In this document: positions 62,736 to 64,000 of the stretch, in pieces
Numbering within the stretch: the stretch's first letter is position 1
How the letters are laid out: each line of letters begins with the position of its first letter
Assembly: GCA_964555845.1 (NCBI GenBank)
Contig: CAZKUA010000003.1
Coordinates: forward strand, 1-64,000
Source: JALNXF01 sp964555845
Lineage (GTDB): Bacteria > Patescibacteriota > Gracilibacteria > BD1-5 > UBA2023
Reading direction: 5' to 3'
Length of the DNA stretch: 64,000 bases
Notes under the pieces: generated by a model
The model's input: only the letters and a program-made list of their open reading frames with translations
What the model was told of the DNA's origin: nothing
The model's database searches: none
Position numbers and translations under genes: made by a program

Positions 62736-64000
62736 ATGCAATTAACTAAAACCCTTCTACATACTACAGATTCTTACATTAAAAAACTAGCTCAAGCTGG
62801 GATTAATGAGGTGAAAGATTTGATAAATCATTATCCCAGGACTTATGAGAATAAGAGTCAGGTTTTGGAATATTTTAGTTTTGTGAGTATTAAGGAAAAA
62901 AACAGTGTAATTTGTACTATTGAGACTATGATTCTCGAGAGAACTAGAAATAATAAGCAACTTATAAAGGCTATTTTAAAGGACAAAAATGATTTTATGG
63001 CTGAAGCTGTTTGGTTTAATCAAAAATATCTTTTAAATCAATTTAAGGAGTGAGATAAGGTAATAATTTATGGAAAACCAACTTACAATTATTGAAAATT
63101 GTCTTTTCCTAGCCCAGAAATTAATTTCTATTGAAAAGATAGCAAAGCCATAAAACCTATTTATCCAGAAACAAATTATATTCCAACTGAATGGTTTGAG
63201 AAAAAAATCGCACTTTTAAGACCATATTTTTCTGAAATTGAAAATATCTTGCCAACTGAAATATTAGCGAAAAAATGATTTAAAAGTAAAAAAGAAAATC
63301 TATTAAAAATCCATTTTCCAGAAAGTGAGAAAGATTTTGAGAAGGCAAGACACGAACTAGCTTACGAAGAGCTTTATGAAATGCAATTAAGATGACTTCT
63401 TAAGAAAAAAGAATTAGAAAAAACTAGTTTAAATTTATCACCAAAAGTAAAATTAAATCCAGAATTAATAAAAGAAATTATCTCGCATTTGCCGTATAAC
63501 CTCACAAATAACCAAAAAATTGTAATTTTCCAAATACTCAAAAATATGGAAAAAGATTTTGGAATGAAGCGCCTTCTTCAGTGAGATGTTGGTACAGGGA
63601 AGACTATTGTGGCCTTAATTGCCGCAATCCATTTAATTAAAGAGTGAAATTATCAAGTTGCTTTTATGGTACCAACAGAAATTTTGGCTCGCCAACATTT
63701 TGCGAGCATCGCTTATTTACTCGAGAAATATGATATAAAATCAGACTTACTAATTTGAAGTCTCACCCCAAAACAAAAAGAAACAACAAAACAAAAATTA
63801 AAATCCGGAGAGACTCAATTTATCGTCTGAACTCACGCGCTAATCCAAGATTGAGTACACTTCAAAAACCTGTGATTTGTAATAATTGACGAACAACATA
63901 GATTTGGAGTAGAACAGAGGAAATATTTGGAGGAATATTATTCCGTGGCCCTCCCCCCAACCCTCTCCCAGAGGGAGAGGGAGAATATGGAGAATAATTT
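62736..64000 (+). CDS. recG: ATP-dependent DNA helicase RecG (5' part)
   Basis: First 421 residues of RecG, which remodels stalled forks; the gene runs off the window. The wedge OB domain is at residues about 50-140. Then the helicase part: Walker A LLQGDVGTGKTIVALIA (about 280), VPTEILARQHF (Ia), GTHALIQDGVHFKNLG and DEQHRFGVEQR (motif II, about 384). Two UGA glycines lie in the Walker A/motif regions. From about residue 406 the frame enters a palindromic repeat (SVALPPTLSQREREN) before the expected TATPIPR motif. Confidence 0.95.
63950..63986. repeat. Type D palindromic repeat inside recG
   Basis: CCTCCCCCCAACCCTCTCCC AGAGGGAGAGGGAG, nearly identical to 14890-14926, in frame with recG. Confidence 0.85.

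Noticed and set aside
1..64000. Many genes look like strings of short fragments (pseudogenes or frameshifts)
   Set aside because: Fragments join in the same frame across TGA codons; with UGA=Gly they give full-length conserved proteins.
1..64000. UGA as tryptophan (mycoplasma code)
   Set aside because: TGA falls on invariant glycines (Walker A, prepilin -1 site, Obg fold) and TGG is used for Trp.

Overview
The window is a 64 kb stretch of a very AT-rich bacterial genome that reads UGA as glycine (translation table 25). That code is known from the Candidate Phyla Radiation lineages Gracilibacteria and Absconditabacteria (SR1). Read with the standard code almost every gene is shattered. Read with UGA=Gly they become full-length, and UGA falls on glycines that cannot easily be anything else: the -1 Gly of two prepilin cleavage sites, Walker A glycines of a VirD4-like ATPase, PilT and RecG, and the glycine-rich Obg fold. 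Every gene called here ends in TAA or TAG and none in TGA. Most genes have no clear Shine-Dalgarno sequence and start just after an AT-rich leader. No rRNA operon, CRISPR array or insertion sequence was seen.

Layout. 0.2-9.6 kb is a surface block: a Cys-repeat lipoprotein, a 690-aa protein with a type IV prepilin N-terminus and a Cys/Tyr-rich tail, a VirD4/TraG-like ATPase, a pilT-cyclic-nucleotide-sensor operon, and two probable peptidoglycan enzymes. 9.7-14.9 kb holds an RND pump and its adaptor. 14.9-30.9 kb is mostly housekeeping (AbrB, HD hydrolase, tRNA-Gln, rplU, LysM-CHAP hydrolase, folD, rsmI, dnaA, rplS, tRNA-Asn, hup, obg, rpmG, pilB, typA). 30.9-36.3 kb carries an acyltransferase, a toxin-antitoxin-like pair, a TPR lipoprotein and a DUF2130 protein. 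36.6-48.7 kb is an envelope region (DedA, WecA/MraY-like transferase, a second pseudopilin, fmt, ABC permease, prmC, TspO, PLD-like lipoprotein, an 894-aa exported protein, O-antigen-ligase-like protein, glycosyltransferase). 48.8-56.3 kb has an AAA ATPase, dnaN, pheS, rplA, a transglycosylase and an AI-2E-type permease. 55.5-58.6 kb is a small defence-like cassette: a clear DpnI homologue (restriction of methylated GATC), an OLD-family ATPase-nuclease and an unknown 142-aa protein. The window ends with murC, tRNA-Thr, hemW, an unknown gene, rnpB and the 5' part of recG.

Three cross-cutting observations stand out. First, several families of short palindromic repeats are scattered between genes, and some sit in frame inside conserved genes (fmt, hemW, prmC, recG) and inside the RNase P RNA gene, much like Rickettsia palindromic elements. 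Second, many of the best promoters have an unusually short 15-bp spacer between -35 and -10. Third, the DpnI-OLD cassette, four cell-wall hydrolases and the pilus/secretion genes would suit a predatory or epibiotic life on a Dam-methylating host; that is inference from gene content, not something the sequence proves.
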